Source of the DNA: SW10 sp965657795
GTDB lineage: Bacteria; Verrucomicrobiota; Verrucomicrobiia; Verrucomicrobiales; Akkermansiaceae
Reading direction: 5' to 3'
Length of the DNA: 64,000 nucleotides
NCBI GenBank assembly: GCA_965657795.1
Contig: CBFHQJ010000012.1
Coordinates: 1 to 64,000, forward strand
Part shown: piece after piece, positions 8,822 through 18,926 of the stretch
Position numbering within the stretch: position 1 is the stretch's first letter
How the letters are laid out: each line of letters opens with the position of its first letter
Made by a program: the position numbers and the translations under genes
The notes under the pieces: model-generated
The model's input: only the letters and a program-made list of their open reading frames with translations
Told to the model about the DNA's origin: nothing
Databases searched by the model: none

Positions 8822-11353
8822 TTACTTTTTTCTGAATAGCTGGCTCTGCACCACCTCGTGAATCATCGCCCTGGCACCATAGTCTTTTCCCGACAAGTTC
8901 TCCAGCATTGCTTCGACCACGGGCCGCTCCGGAAAGCCAGCCGGTTCACCGGTGGCATAAACGATGAACTGCTTCAGCAAATTCTCCGCTATTTCTTTCT
9001 CTTTGGACCGCAGGTGATTCCGAAACCCGTTGATCTCCCGAAATTCCCGGCCATCGGGCAGCACTCCCGCCGTCTCCGCAGGCAGGGCGTATTTAAACCG
9101 GGCCTTCTTACCCGCAAACTCCTGCGGAACCCCTTTTTCTCCATTCTTCAGAACCGCACGATAACGGGTCTGGAAGGCGCCCATGACATCGAAGCTCTCG
9201 AGCGCAAAACCGGGTGGGTCGATCAATTGATGGCATCCCGCGCAACTTGGATCGGCACGATGGGCAGTCAATTGCTCCCGCACCGTCGTTGCTCCACTGA
9301 TATCAGGCTCAATCGCCGGCACTGCTGCCGGTGGTGGCGGAGGTTCCTCCCCCAAAAAACGTGACAAAGCGAAGACGCCACGAACCACCGGTGAAGTGGT
9401 GGTGCCATTTGCGGTAATCTTCAAAATGCTGCCCTGCGTGATCAGGCCACCCCGCACACTGTCTTCGGACAGAGGAACCTTGCGGGACTTCGAGCCTATC
9501 ACTCCGGTGATGCCATATAGTTCGGCGGTCCGTTGGTTCACCATGACAAAGTCCGAATCCATGACGTAAAACGCGCCGAGATCACTGCGGATCATCTCCG
9601 CCAAGTAAGCCCGGGTTTCCTCGATCATCGACTCAGTCAGAAAGTCATCGTATTCGGGATAGAGCTCTTTGTCCGGTTCGGTTAGCCGAATCTTTCGAAG
9701 GTCCACCCAGTATTCCAAAAAGTGCTTCACAAACCTCTCGCTCTTCGGATGCTTTAGAAGTCTTTCGGTCTCCTCTCGCAAAACCTCACTCTTTAAAATT
9801 TCGCCACTGCGCGCCTTGCTGCGTAACTGCCAATCGGGAGGAGAATTCCAAAGGAAATAAGACAGGCGACTCGCCAGGGCCCAAGCCTCAAGGTCACCCG
9901 GCTTTTCTTCCATCAAGAGAAATCCAGGAGAGGTGAGGACCGCGCGATACCCCGAGAGCATCGCTTCTAAAAACGAATCTCCTCTCTGAAGCCGGGAACG
10001 CACCATGCCCAAGGGGATTTGCAAATCATCCTCACGCACCGGCCGACGATAGGACCTGACCATGAATCTTCGCAGCAACTTCCTGGCCTCTTTCATCGGC
10101 TCCTTGGCCACGATGTGATAGCCGGGACCCGCCCCGCTCTTGTCTACCTCCAGCGGGAGTTCACCGAACAATCTACGATGACTCTCAGGCGGCCAATTCT
10201 TGTAAATCGGCCCTTCCATCTCCATCCACTTGAGGGCGATGCCATGACTCTTGAAGCGGGTGTATCGATACCCGCCCTTGTCCGGCAATTGATAGTTCTC
10301 AAAGTCGGCCGAAACGGCGAGATACTCAATCGGTTCATCCTTCTCGACCCAGATCAAAGCTTCACCGGTTCCAGCTTCGTTTGGAGGAAGTTCACAACGC
10401 CCCAGCAATCTTCCGCTTTCTCCATAAAACGCCACCACTCCCATCCGATCACTGGGAAGCAATTTCCCGTGATCATTAAGAAGACTCCAGCCATTGACCC
10501 GGATCTTGTAAAAACCCGTTTGTCTTACCTTGAACGGTTTTACCACGATATTGTGATTTGATCGCCCGTTCATGAAGGTGGCCACGCCATCGAAATGAGG
10601 CGGAGGATCTCTCACGATTCCCGGCTCTCTCTTGGCAAAATTTCCTTTGGTCGCAATGAAGGTCGGATCGATCTTTTTTCCGATCAAGGGAATTGCGATC
10701 CGTTGCTTCAGCTGCACCCGCAGAGTCTGCAAGGTATCGCTGGTCTCATCGATGCCCCTAAACTCAGCTCGGATCACCTTGGACGCAATCGGGTTCACCG
10801 AAGGAGCCACCGCCTTTCTCAAAATTGCATCCGCAACCTCCATGTAGCGTGTCACCATGACGTGTGAAAAATCGAGGGCCTTGGCGCTCTTGGCATAACC
10901 GTGGGCGATCCCATCGGCCGGCAACATTTCCTCAAGCTCAAGCTCGGGCAAATCAAGCACATCCCTGAGCGTGTTGGCATATTCAGCCCGACTGAGACGC
11001 CGTAATTCAGCCCGACCATTTTCTTGGCGTTTGACTCCGGCCCCAACAAGGCGCGCTTTCAAAAATTTTAGAAAGGCCCCGCGCTCGTCCTCGCTTGGCT
11101 GGTCCTTTTTCTTCGGCGGCATCTCACCCTCGGTCACTTGGTCGTAAACATTGACCCAGTGCTCATAAACTTCGCGATTATCGAGAGAAAACGACATCAA
11201 TTCAAGATCCAGTCCGGCTTTTTTGGAAGCCTCATCGTGGCAATCTGCACAATAATCCAAAATAAAGTTTTCAACCTCAATCGGCTGATCGGCCCACAAA
11301 CCTCCACCGAAAAGAAAACCTGCAAACCCAGCGATAATCCTAAAACACTTCAT
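8822..11353 (-). CDS. DUF1592/DUF1588/DUF1585 planctomycete-type cytochrome c protein
   Basis: A secreted 843-residue protein. The frame is open further upstream, but the ATG at 11353 gives a proper signal peptide (MKCFRIIAGFAGFLFGGGLWA). A heme-c motif CADCH (residues 35-39) belongs to the N-terminal PSCyt1-like domain. Then come DUF1587 (LRRLSRAEYANTLRDVL), DUF1595 (RRFMVRSYRRPVREDDL), DUF1592 (ASRLSYFLWNSPPDWQL), DUF1588 with a second CAGCH (SCAGCHQLIDPPGFALESFD) and a C-terminal DUF1585 (FIVYATGEPAGFP). This domain order is the standard one. The biochemical role is unknown; with DUF1552 it is suspected to act in extracellular redox or polymer breakdown. It is divergent from the giant sulfatase across 143 bp. 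Confidence 0.93.
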   Translation of the reverse strand: MKCFRIIAGFAGFLFGGGLWADQPIEVENFILDYCADCHDEASKKAGLDLELMSFSLDNREVYEHWVNVYDQVTEGEMPPKKKDQPSEDERGAFLKFLKARLVGAGVKRQENGRAELRRLSRAEYANTLRDVLDLPELELEEMLPADGIAHGYAKSAKALDFSHVMVTRYMEVADAILRKAVAPSVNPIASKVIRAEFRGIDETSDTLQTLRVQLKQRIAIPLIGKKIDPTFIATKGNFAKREPGIVRDPPPHFDGVATFMNGRSNHNIVVKPFKVRQTGFYKIRVNGWSLLNDHGKLLPSDRMGVVAFYGESGRLLGRCELPPNEAGTGEALIWVEKDEPIEYLAVSADFENYQLPDKGGYRYTRFKSHGIALKWMEMEGPIYKNWPPESHRRLFGELPLEVDKSGAGPGYHIVAKEPMKEARKLLRRFMVRSYRRPVREDDLQIPLGMVRSRLQRGDSFLEAMLSGYRAVLTSPGFLLMEEKPGDLEAWALASRLSYFLWNSPPDWQLRSKARSGEILKSEVLREETERLLKHPKSERFVKHFLEYWVDLRKIRLTEPDKELYPEYDDFLTESMIEETRAYLAEMIRSDLGAFYVMDSDFVMVNQRTAELYGITGVIGSKSRKVPLSEDSVRGGLITQGSILKITANGTTTSPVVRGVFALSRFLGEEPPPPPAAVPAIEPDISGATTVREQLTAHRADPSCAGCHQLIDPPGFALESFDVMGAFQTRYRAVLKNGEKGVPQEFAGKKARFKYALPAETAGVLPDGREFREINGFRNHLRSKEKEIAENLLKQFIVYATGEPAGFPERPVVEAMLENLSGKDYGARAMIHEVVQSQLFRKK

Positions 11354-11496
11354 AAATAGCCCCGCCGGAGTACAATTCCTGCGGCTCACAGAACGCCCGC
11401 GCTCTTCCTCTCCTATCAAATGGAAGAGAGAATCCCCGCCTCTGACTATCATCTCGACCTTGGAAGCCATTTCCTTCATGAAACAAGCCAATTGGT

Positions 11497-14400
11497 ATGT
11501 TGCATTTCCTTCTCCCCTTTCTGCTCCTGCTTCCTCTCTTTGGCCAGCAACCAAACATCATCGTGATCATCTCCGACGATGCCGGCTATGCCGATTGGGG
11601 CTTCATGGATGACTACTTGCAGTCGCTCAATCCCGGACAGCCCAACTCAACCGTTCCCACCCCAAATCTCGACGCCCTTCGCCAGCGTGGAACCCTTCTC
11701 ACCAACGCCTACACCGCCGCGGTCTGCTCCCCATCCCGCGCCGCCATTGTGACCGGCTCCTACCAGCAACGAATCGGATACGAATACAACATCAACCATT
11801 TGATGGGAGCCAACGACATCGACGGACTCAGTCCTGATACCACCACTATTTTTGACCGCATGAAGTCCGAGGGCTACACCACCGGCGTCGTTGGCAAATG
11901 GCACCTGGGTGCTCGCGCAAATGACAGTGGACTTGGCAATCGTCCGGAGAATCAAGGAGTCGATGAATTCTTCGGAATCTGGAAGGGCTCACGGAACTAC
12001 ACCATTGGAGCTGTAGGCGGGTCGGGAATCCTCCGGGAAACTTTCGCCGCGCCCTTCTCCGACACCGTCCTCGAAACAACTCCACCTTGGAACACGACGA
12101 ATAACTACGTCACCAATGCCTTTGGAACCGGCGCGGTCAATTTCATCAAGCGACATCACGCCGATCCTAATCCCTTTTTTCTCTACGTCTCCTTCACCGC
12201 GCCGCACTCGCCCATTGGCCCCTCTCCTGACATTGATGACCCGCGCCTTGCCTCACTTTCGGGAACCCGCAAAAACTACGCTTCAATGGTTCTCACCATG
12301 GATCGCGAGATTGGCAACATCTTCAATACCATCGAGGACCCCGCCGGGGACGGCTCGGTCTCGCTTACCGAAAAAACCCTTGTCATCTTCCTCAATGACA
12401 ATGGTGGCGCAACCAACATCGGAGCCGACAACACCCCTCTGCGAAATTTCAAAGGATCGATCTATGAGGGAGGAACCCGCGTCCCCATGATCATCGCCGG
12501 AACAGGCCTCCCGGAAAATGAAACCTATCACGCCCCGATCCATTCCATCGACATCCTCCCCACCTGCCTTGATGCCGCCGGGGCGCCCCCTCCAAATGAC
12601 ATCGATGGAGTGAGCCTTCTTCCCTATCTCAACTCCACCATTTCCGGAAAGCCTCACGATGTTCTCACCATCCGGAATGAAAGCAAAGTGAGTGTTCGCA
12701 AGCGCGACTGGAAGCTTGCCAAAAACGCCGCCAATTCCCCTTTTGAGCTTTTCGATGTTTCCGGAGATCCCGGAGAGACCACCGACCTCGCTGATGCCAA
12801 TCCAGAAGTCGTTTCAGATCTCCTCAATGAATTCACGGCCTTCGAAACCACTGTCGAGAAACCACGCCATGCCGGGCTCGGCAACTCACCTTCATCCATC
12901 AACCTGAACGACACCTTTATCCTCAATCCCAAGCCTACTGCGACCGGCAGCTTCACTCCAAATCTCACCCTCGTTGGCGACAATCTCCGCAATGGTAACT
13001 TCGATGCCGGAGGTGCAGGCGGGGTCCAAACCTTCGCGCAAACTGCGGCATGGGAGAACATCGGAACCGGCACCTCGGGCGAAAACTTCACCAATACCAG
13101 CCTTTCCGCAGACGGCTCACGAAATGCCATCATTGCCGAGACCAACGCCCGCGCCGCAGGGCTCGATACCGGACACATTCTTCAGTCAGGCGAAGTCTTC
13201 CAGGCCACATTTCAATGGCGCGATGCCTCGGCATGGAATGACGCCTCCGACCTCATCGCCGTCACTCTCTTCACCACCTCCGACAACACTCTCGCCGGAA
13301 CCGGGAGCAATCTCCAACGCCTCCTCTCCAGACCATCGATTACCAATTCAGCATACCAAACGGAACAGCTACTTTTCGCCCCCATCAATCCCGAAAACCA
13401 AGGAAGACGTCTCTTCATCGAACTCAACGCCGCCCAGTCCGGGTCAGGATTCGCCCGACTCGATGACTTTGTCCTTCAACGCGGAACACTTGACCCGCAA
13501 GACGATCCCAGTCCTCCCGTCCTTCTCAATTGGTCACAAGTATCCGCATGGACCGACCCGCAAACAAACTCGCCGGACACGCTTCTTCGCACCGATTCCT
13601 TCGCCAACTGCGTCCTTGAATTCCCCGTGACCCAGGATTTTTCCTACGAAGCACACAACGACCTCACTCGCATCAGTGACCTCACCTTCATGCTGAACTC
13701 ACTCCGCTTCACCGGCTCCTTCAATGGAGACTCCACTCAATCCGCCACCTTGACAGGAAACGAACTCCTCCTCACCAACGATCTCAACGGCTCACCCCCC
13801 ACTCTCGTTCTCGACGCCATGGGCTCCGATTATTCTTTCGTCATCGAACAAGATCTCATCGTTTACCAAGACCTTGAAATCACAGGCGACGGGACCGCGA
13901 CCTTTGTCCTCGACGGTCAAATCTCAGAATACAACCCAGGGGCTGCCCTCTCGAAATCTGGAACTTCCACTCTCCTCCTCAAATCAACGCCCACTTTCAC
14001 CGGCCCCACCACGATTGCCGCAGGAGAACTGATCCTCGCCGAAAACGTCACGCTCTCCTCCAATGTTCTGATCGCGGATAACGCCATCCTCTCAGGAAGC
14101 GGAACTCTCACCCAATCTCTCAGCGGACCCGGCTTGGTCTCGCCCGGCCAAGACATAGGAACCCTCACCGTCCACGATGCTGTTCCCGGAGCCCTTCATT
14201 TCGAAGTCAATGGGGAAAGGTCTGATCACCTCATTTCTACCGGCACCCTTGACCTCTCCGAAACGACACTCACCTGGTCCGCTCAAAACCTCACCAAAAC
14301 CATCTACCCGATCATCACTTACAACACCCTCGTCGATGGCTTTCGTAGTACCAATGCCCCCCCTGAGGGCTACCTCTTCGACTACCAATACCAGGGCAAT

Positions 14401-14820
14401 CAAATCGCGCTGATCCGCGCCAATCAAGCTTACGAAATCTGGTCACAACAAACCCACAACCTGTCTGGAAACGATGCTCTTTTCGAGTCCGATCCCGACC
14501 TCGATGGTATCCCCAACGGGCTCGAATTCCTCACTGGAAGCAGCCCCGCGGAGTTCACCAACACCAACCCATTACAAGTTTCTCGAACCCTCGTTTCCAC
14601 AACCATCAACTACCCTATCGCAACCTTGGGAAGATCAGCCAACTTCCAGCTTCAATCTTCGACCGACCTTATCAACTGGGGTGAAGCTTTCCCCGGCGGG
14701 CAGTTTTTCGTCATCGGTGAAGAGGAACATTTCTACCGCCCCGGCCTTGGCCGCTTTTCGCAATCCGCTACTCTTCCATCCGACGCCATTCGCTTCTTCC
14801 GCCTCATTCATTTACCTTAG
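11497..14820 (+). CDS. Giant multidomain secreted sulfatase
   Basis: A 1107-residue protein with a short signal peptide (MLHFLLPFLLLLPLFG). The sulfatase domain (about 18-450) has metal ligands DD at 27-28 and the formylglycine site CSPSR with Cys77 (the Cys-type, needing a formylglycine-generating enzyme). VVGKWHLGA and FLNDNGGATN supply further active-site residues. A jelly-roll-like module (about 486-664; FTPNLTLV to FVLQRG) follows, then an autotransporter-type beta-strand region (TSTLLLKSTPTFTGPTTI, NAILSGSGTL) at about 810-900. A C-terminal verrucomicrobial module (DPDLDGIPNGLEFL, then LQSSTDLINW) ends at FFRLIHLP. Most sulfatases are about 450-550 residues, so half of this protein is add-on. 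It is followed 5 bases later by the PhoD-like gene, which carries the same jelly-roll module. Substrate is unknown. Confidence 0.92.
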   Translation: MLHFLLPFLLLLPLFGQQPNIIVIISDDAGYADWGFMDDYLQSLNPGQPNSTVPTPNLDALRQRGTLLTNAYTAAVCSPSRAAIVTGSYQQRIGYEYNINHLMGANDIDGLSPDTTTIFDRMKSEGYTTGVVGKWHLGARANDSGLGNRPENQGVDEFFGIWKGSRNYTIGAVGGSGILRETFAAPFSDTVLETTPPWNTTNNYVTNAFGTGAVNFIKRHHADPNPFFLYVSFTAPHSPIGPSPDIDDPRLASLSGTRKNYASMVLTMDREIGNIFNTIEDPAGDGSVSLTEKTLVIFLNDNGGATNIGADNTPLRNFKGSIYEGGTRVPMIIAGTGLPENETYHAPIHSIDILPTCLDAAGAPPPNDIDGVSLLPYLNSTISGKPHDVLTIRNESKVSVRKRDWKLAKNAANSPFELFDVSGDPGETTDLADANPEVVSDLLNEFTAFETTVEKPRHAGLGNSPSSINLNDTFILNPKPTATGSFTPNLTLVGDNLRNGNFDAGGAGGVQTFAQTAAWENIGTGTSGENFTNTSLSADGSRNAIIAETNARAAGLDTGHILQSGEVFQATFQWRDASAWNDASDLIAVTLFTTSDNTLAGTGSNLQRLLSRPSITNSAYQTEQLLFAPINPENQGRRLFIELNAAQSGSGFARLDDFVLQRGTLDPQDDPSPPVLLNWSQVSAWTDPQTNSPDTLLRTDSFANCVLEFPVTQDFSYEAHNDLTRISDLTFMLNSLRFTGSFNGDSTQSATLTGNELLLTNDLNGSPPTLVLDAMGSDYSFVIEQDLIVYQDLEITGDGTATFVLDGQISEYNPGAALSKSGTSTLLLKSTPTFTGPTTIAAGELILAENVTLSSNVLIADNAILSGSGTLTQSLSGPGLVSPGQDIGTLTVHDAVPGALHFEVNGERSDHLISTGTLDLSETTLTWSAQNLTKTIYPIITYNTLVDGFRSTNAPPEGYLFDYQYQGNQIALIRANQAYEIWSQQTHNLSGNDALFESDPDLDGIPNGLEFLTGSSPAEFTNTNPLQVSRTLVSTTINYPIATLGRSANFQLQSSTDLINWGEAFPGGQFFVIGEEEHFYRPGLGRFSQSATLPSDAIRFFRLIHLP

Positions 14821-14825
14821 CCACC

Positions 14826-17800
14826 GTGTTCCGCTTCTTTCCCGCTCTTCTTGTCACTCCCGCCCTCGCCATTCCTCTCGCCCTCACCAATCCCGGCGGT
14901 GAAATCAACAACGGGATTGATCGAACCGGAGTCTCCAATCCATCCGTGCTTGGTTGGGACGGAGCCGGGCAAGTCATCAATGATAACACCGACTACGGAA
15001 ATGGTGGATGGCGACTCTCCTTCGAGGACAACGGTGAGATCCGTCAACTTACGCCCCACCTGATCGAAGAAGGCCACTCCTACTCCCTGCGTTTCGATGG
15101 CGCCATTTTCAACGGAGCAACTCCCGGTGGAGACTTCACACCCAACCTGACCCTCGTTGCTCCAGGGATTCGCAACGGAGATTTCAACGAAGACACTTCG
15201 CCTACAGATGGGCGCAATTATGAGCAAACGCCTTTTTGGTATAACCTTGGCATTGTCAGCCAAGCCAGCCAAGCCACCCGCTTCAATCCTGCCAACACCG
15301 CTCTCGACGGAACCCGCAATGCCGTTCTCTCGGCCAGCGCCGAACGACGATTCGCCATCGACACCGGGCACACCCTTTCTGCCAACGAAGTCTTTCAAGT
15401 CACCTACCAATGGCGCGATGCTTTCAACTGGATTGCCGGCTCCAACCGCGTTCGCGTGATTCTCTTCACCACCGATGACGACACCATCACCGGAAACGAG
15501 ACCATCATTCAAAGCATCGATTCCGATCTCTCTACCATCCCCACCACTTACGAAACACAAATCTCCCTTTTCGCTCCGGTCCCGGAATCGGTTGCCAATA
15601 AGCGCCTCTTTGCCTCCTTCCAAGCGATCAATGGTGGCGGTGGTTTCGCTCGGCTCGAAAACTTCACTCTCCAAAGAGGCCTATCAACCGGCACGCCCGT
15701 CGAGCGAAACTTCATTGCTGAACTCTATGTCGAGGAAAACGGCACCATCCAGCCCATCCTTTCCCGCACCTACGATTTTAAATCCGCAACCGTTGGGTCA
15801 TGGTTTCACTACCACCTCGCCATTCCTCCCGGCACCCTCGACGCACATAACGGCAAGGCTCTTGGAATCCGCTTCCGTGGCACTCCGACTCCCGAGGTAA
15901 ACTTCCAATCAATCGACAACATCCGCCTGGATTCATGGAGTGAAAACGCCCCTTCGGGTGACTTCGTCATCGACTGGAATTCAACTCCCGATCAAGTCTG
16001 GCCCGGTCCCGGCTTCTGGGGCAATCGCCTCCACGACTGGGAAGTCCGGAATGGCCGAGTCAACTGCATCCTTGGAGGTCGCGACCGCCGCACCCTGCAC
16101 AAAACCAACACAACTCTTCGTGGCGACGGGCAGGATTTCACCTTCTCGGTCCGCACCGGACTCCATGCCGGAACCACTTCTCCCGGCACACGTTCCGGCT
16201 TCATTCTCGGTGCCGGGCCATCCCTCGATTGGCGCGGCTCCCTTCTCGTTCACGACGGTTTGGGACGCGACTTTGGAATCTTCCTCGGGATTCGCGGTGA
16301 TGGTTCCGCCGTCATCGAAGACATGACTACCGGTGCCACCAATCTTCTCGCTGCCGGGGAACCTCAGACCTCACTCTCGAACAATACCCGCCTCGACCTG
16401 ACCGCCGTTTACCTTCCCGAATCCGGCACCTACCAACTCACCCTCGATGCCTTCGACTTAAACAACACCTTTCGAAGCCGCGCTATCGCCGAGGTTCCTT
16501 CCGATCAAATTCTTGGTTCCCTCGCTCTCCTCTCTCACAAAGGGGCAAACGATGCCCGCTTTTGGTTCGATGATTTTTCCGGCTCGGGCCCCGCGCTTGA
16601 TCTCCACCCCGACCGCCATCTCGCCATCCTCGGCACCATGTATAGTCTCAACCGGGGAACCCTAAAACTCACCGCCCAACTTGCCCCACTCGATCTCAAC
16701 ACCACCTCCGATCTCTCTCTCGAAATCCGGAATGGTCAGACCTGGCAAACCATCGGGACCGCTCCCATCGACAACACTGACAGCCTCTCATCTTATACCG
16801 CAACCTTCCGCGTTCCAGATTGGGATGACACCCGCGATGTCGAAATCCGCACCACCGCCAGCATCGGAGAGGCACCCTATCACTGGACCGGAACAATTCG
16901 CAAAAACCCTGTTGATCAGGAGAACATTTCGGTTGCCGCTACCACCTGTCAGAGGATCGCCGACGGACAAGTTCAGAACAACGGATTCGATTGGTCACCC
17001 GTCCGGCTTTGGCAGCCCCACACCCTCGTCTTCAACCACATCGCCAAACACGACCCCGACGTCTTCCTCGCTCTCGGCGACCAAATCTACGAAGGCCAAC
17101 CCACCCCAGAAGACAGCCAGACTGATTTCAATCGCCATCACGACTACCTTTACAAATGGTATCTTTGGGTTCTGCAAGCCCGGGAGATCACCAAAGACCG
17201 CCCCACCGTTTGTATTCCTGACGATCACGATATCTTCCAAGGCAATCTCTGGGGTGAAGGAGGAATCTTTACGACCAGTCAAAACACCGGCGGTTACGAT
17301 GAACCTGCGACTTGGGTGAAAATGGTCGAGCGCACTCAAACCCTCCACCTTCCCGACTCCGATCCTTACAATCCCATCCAACCGGCCCCACCTGTCGCCC
17401 GGGGTATCCCCACCTACTTCACCGGAATGACTTACGGAGGAGTTGGCTTTGCCATCATCGAGGATCGTAAATTCAAAACCGGTAGCTCCAATCCACCCGC
17501 CGACCTCAACCAGCAATTCCTCCTTGGCAATCGTCAGAAAGACTTTCTTCGCGCCTGGGCCGAAGACTGGGAAGACCAGGAACTCAAATGCGTTGTCTCA
17601 CAATCCCCTTTCGGAAACCTGCACACTCACGCCAACAGCGGATACGGATTTGGCCTCAACGATCGTGACACCCACGGCTGGCCGACCCACCGCCGCAACG
17701 AAAGCTGGGAACTCCTGCGTCTCTCGCGCATGTTCCAAATCGCAGGCGACCAGCACCTCGCCACCGTCGTTCATCACGGGGTCGACGGACCGGCTGACGC

Positions 17801-18926
17801 GGGCTTTTCCTACACCGCCCCCGCCGTAGCCAATTTCTTCCCCCGTGCATGGGACCCCGTTAACAATGCCGCCGGGCGTACTAATACGGTCAGCCCATAC
17901 ACCGGCGACTTTTTCTTCAATGGTGTCGGAACCCTCCCCACCGGACAGCCCAATCTCACCTCAGCCTTCCCCCACCATCTTCGCGTCCTTGCCGCAGGGA
18001 ATCCCCAGCAGTATTACAACGAGACCCGTAACATCTCTCCAGCCAACCTCCACGACCGCGGAGCCGGATACGGCATCATCCGCATGAACAAAGCCAATCG
18101 CCGAATCACCTTCGAGACCTGGCCCATTCACGCCGACCCGGAATTCCCATCGACGGGCTCCCAGTTCTCAGACTGGCCCCTCACTATTTCCCAAACCGAT
18201 AACGACGGCCGCGTCCCGACCGGATTCCTCCCAACTATTTCCACCGGCATAAATCCTCCCCCCGTCCTTAAAGTCTACGACGAAACAACCCACGAATTAG
18301 TTTACGCCATCCGAACCCGCGACAACCTCGTCCGACCACCCGTCTACGACAGCCCCCGTACTTACCGTATCGAACTAAGCGACGGTCGCACCTTCGTAAA
18401 CGTGGTCCCCTTCACCCCTCGTGAAGCTGCCATTAACTCATTCGACACCCTCATTCCCCGCATCACTCCGGGTCAAAGCTCCCTTCTTCGCTGGGACATC
18501 AACAACGGTGAGACCGTTACCCTTAACGGCACCGATGCCAGCCCATTTACGGTGGACGGGATCGGCTTCCTCGAAGTGTCGCCACTCGAAAGCACCACTT
18601 ACACCCTCACCATAAATGGCAGTATTTCGGAAACCACGGAAGTTCAAGTTCTGCAAAGCCCGCCCATCGTTTCGCCCACAATTTCCACCAGCAGCACCCT
18701 GGGCACCTTCGTCTCGACTTTCCCTGCAGGCGCGCGCGCCGAGCAATTCGTAATTGCAAAGTCGAGCGACCTCATGACGTGGACTCCACTCCCGGCCTAC
18801 TCCTTCTCGAGGCAAACAAATGGAGCCACAATTACCGCGAGTCTAGCTCCTATCTTTGTTCCGGACCCCAAGGCCTTCTATCGGGCCCAATGGCAACCTG
18901 AACTTACTCCTCCGGCATCTCGTTGA
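14826..18926 (+). CDS. Giant multidomain PhoD-like phosphatase
   Basis: A 1366-residue secreted protein starting at a GTG 5 bases after the sulfatase stop. The signal peptide is MFRFFPALLVTPALAIPLAL. Residues about 104-285 are a jelly-roll-like module that is clearly related to residues 486-664 of the sulfatase just upstream. A second beta-sandwich region (WSENAPSGDFVIDW to WFDDFSGSGP) spans about 375-590. The catalytic domain (about 690-1130) is PhoD-type metallophosphatase: ALGDQIYE with Asp752, VCIPDDHDIFQGN with Asp799-Asp802, and QIAGDQHLATVVHHG with Asp975 and His977. C-terminal Ig-like and verrucomicrobial modules end the protein. PhoD enzymes use Fe and Ca and release phosphate from diesters or monoesters outside the cytoplasm. 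The last 23 bases overlap the convergent FecR gene. Confidence 0.9.
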   Translation: MFRFFPALLVTPALAIPLALTNPGGEINNGIDRTGVSNPSVLGWDGAGQVINDNTDYGNGGWRLSFEDNGEIRQLTPHLIEEGHSYSLRFDGAIFNGATPGGDFTPNLTLVAPGIRNGDFNEDTSPTDGRNYEQTPFWYNLGIVSQASQATRFNPANTALDGTRNAVLSASAERRFAIDTGHTLSANEVFQVTYQWRDAFNWIAGSNRVRVILFTTDDDTITGNETIIQSIDSDLSTIPTTYETQISLFAPVPESVANKRLFASFQAINGGGGFARLENFTLQRGLSTGTPVERNFIAELYVEENGTIQPILSRTYDFKSATVGSWFHYHLAIPPGTLDAHNGKALGIRFRGTPTPEVNFQSIDNIRLDSWSENAPSGDFVIDWNSTPDQVWPGPGFWGNRLHDWEVRNGRVNCILGGRDRRTLHKTNTTLRGDGQDFTFSVRTGLHAGTTSPGTRSGFILGAGPSLDWRGSLLVHDGLGRDFGIFLGIRGDGSAVIEDMTTGATNLLAAGEPQTSLSNNTRLDLTAVYLPESGTYQLTLDAFDLNNTFRSRAIAEVPSDQILGSLALLSHKGANDARFWFDDFSGSGPALDLHPDRHLAILGTMYSLNRGTLKLTAQLAPLDLNTTSDLSLEIRNGQTWQTIGTAPIDNTDSLSSYTATFRVPDWDDTRDVEIRTTASIGEAPYHWTGTIRKNPVDQENISVAATTCQRIADGQVQNNGFDWSPVRLWQPHTLVFNHIAKHDPDVFLALGDQIYEGQPTPEDSQTDFNRHHDYLYKWYLWVLQAREITKDRPTVCIPDDHDIFQGNLWGEGGIFTTSQNTGGYDEPATWVKMVERTQTLHLPDSDPYNPIQPAPPVARGIPTYFTGMTYGGVGFAIIEDRKFKTGSSNPPADLNQQFLLGNRQKDFLRAWAEDWEDQELKCVVSQSPFGNLHTHANSGYGFGLNDRDTHGWPTHRRNESWELLRLSRMFQIAGDQHLATVVHHGVDGPADAGFSYTAPAVANFFPRAWDPVNNAAGRTNTVSPYTGDFFFNGVGTLPTGQPNLTSAFPHHLRVLAAGNPQQYYNETRNISPANLHDRGAGYGIIRMNKANRRITFETWPIHADPEFPSTGSQFSDWPLTISQTDNDGRVPTGFLPTISTGINPPPVLKVYDETTHELVYAIRTRDNLVRPPVYDSPRTYRIELSDGRTFVNVVPFTPREAAINSFDTLIPRITPGQSSLLRWDINNGETVTLNGTDASPFTVDGIGFLEVSPLESTTYTLTINGSISETTEVQVLQSPPIVSPTISTSSTLGTFVSTFPAGARAEQFVIAKSSDLMTWTPLPAYSFSRQTNGATITASLAPIFVPDPKAFYRAQWQPELTPPASR

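Noticed and set aside
14817..15674. Minus-strand open frame of 285 codons over the start of the PhoD-like gene
   Set aside because: The plus strand encodes a signal peptide and a module shared with the sulfatase.
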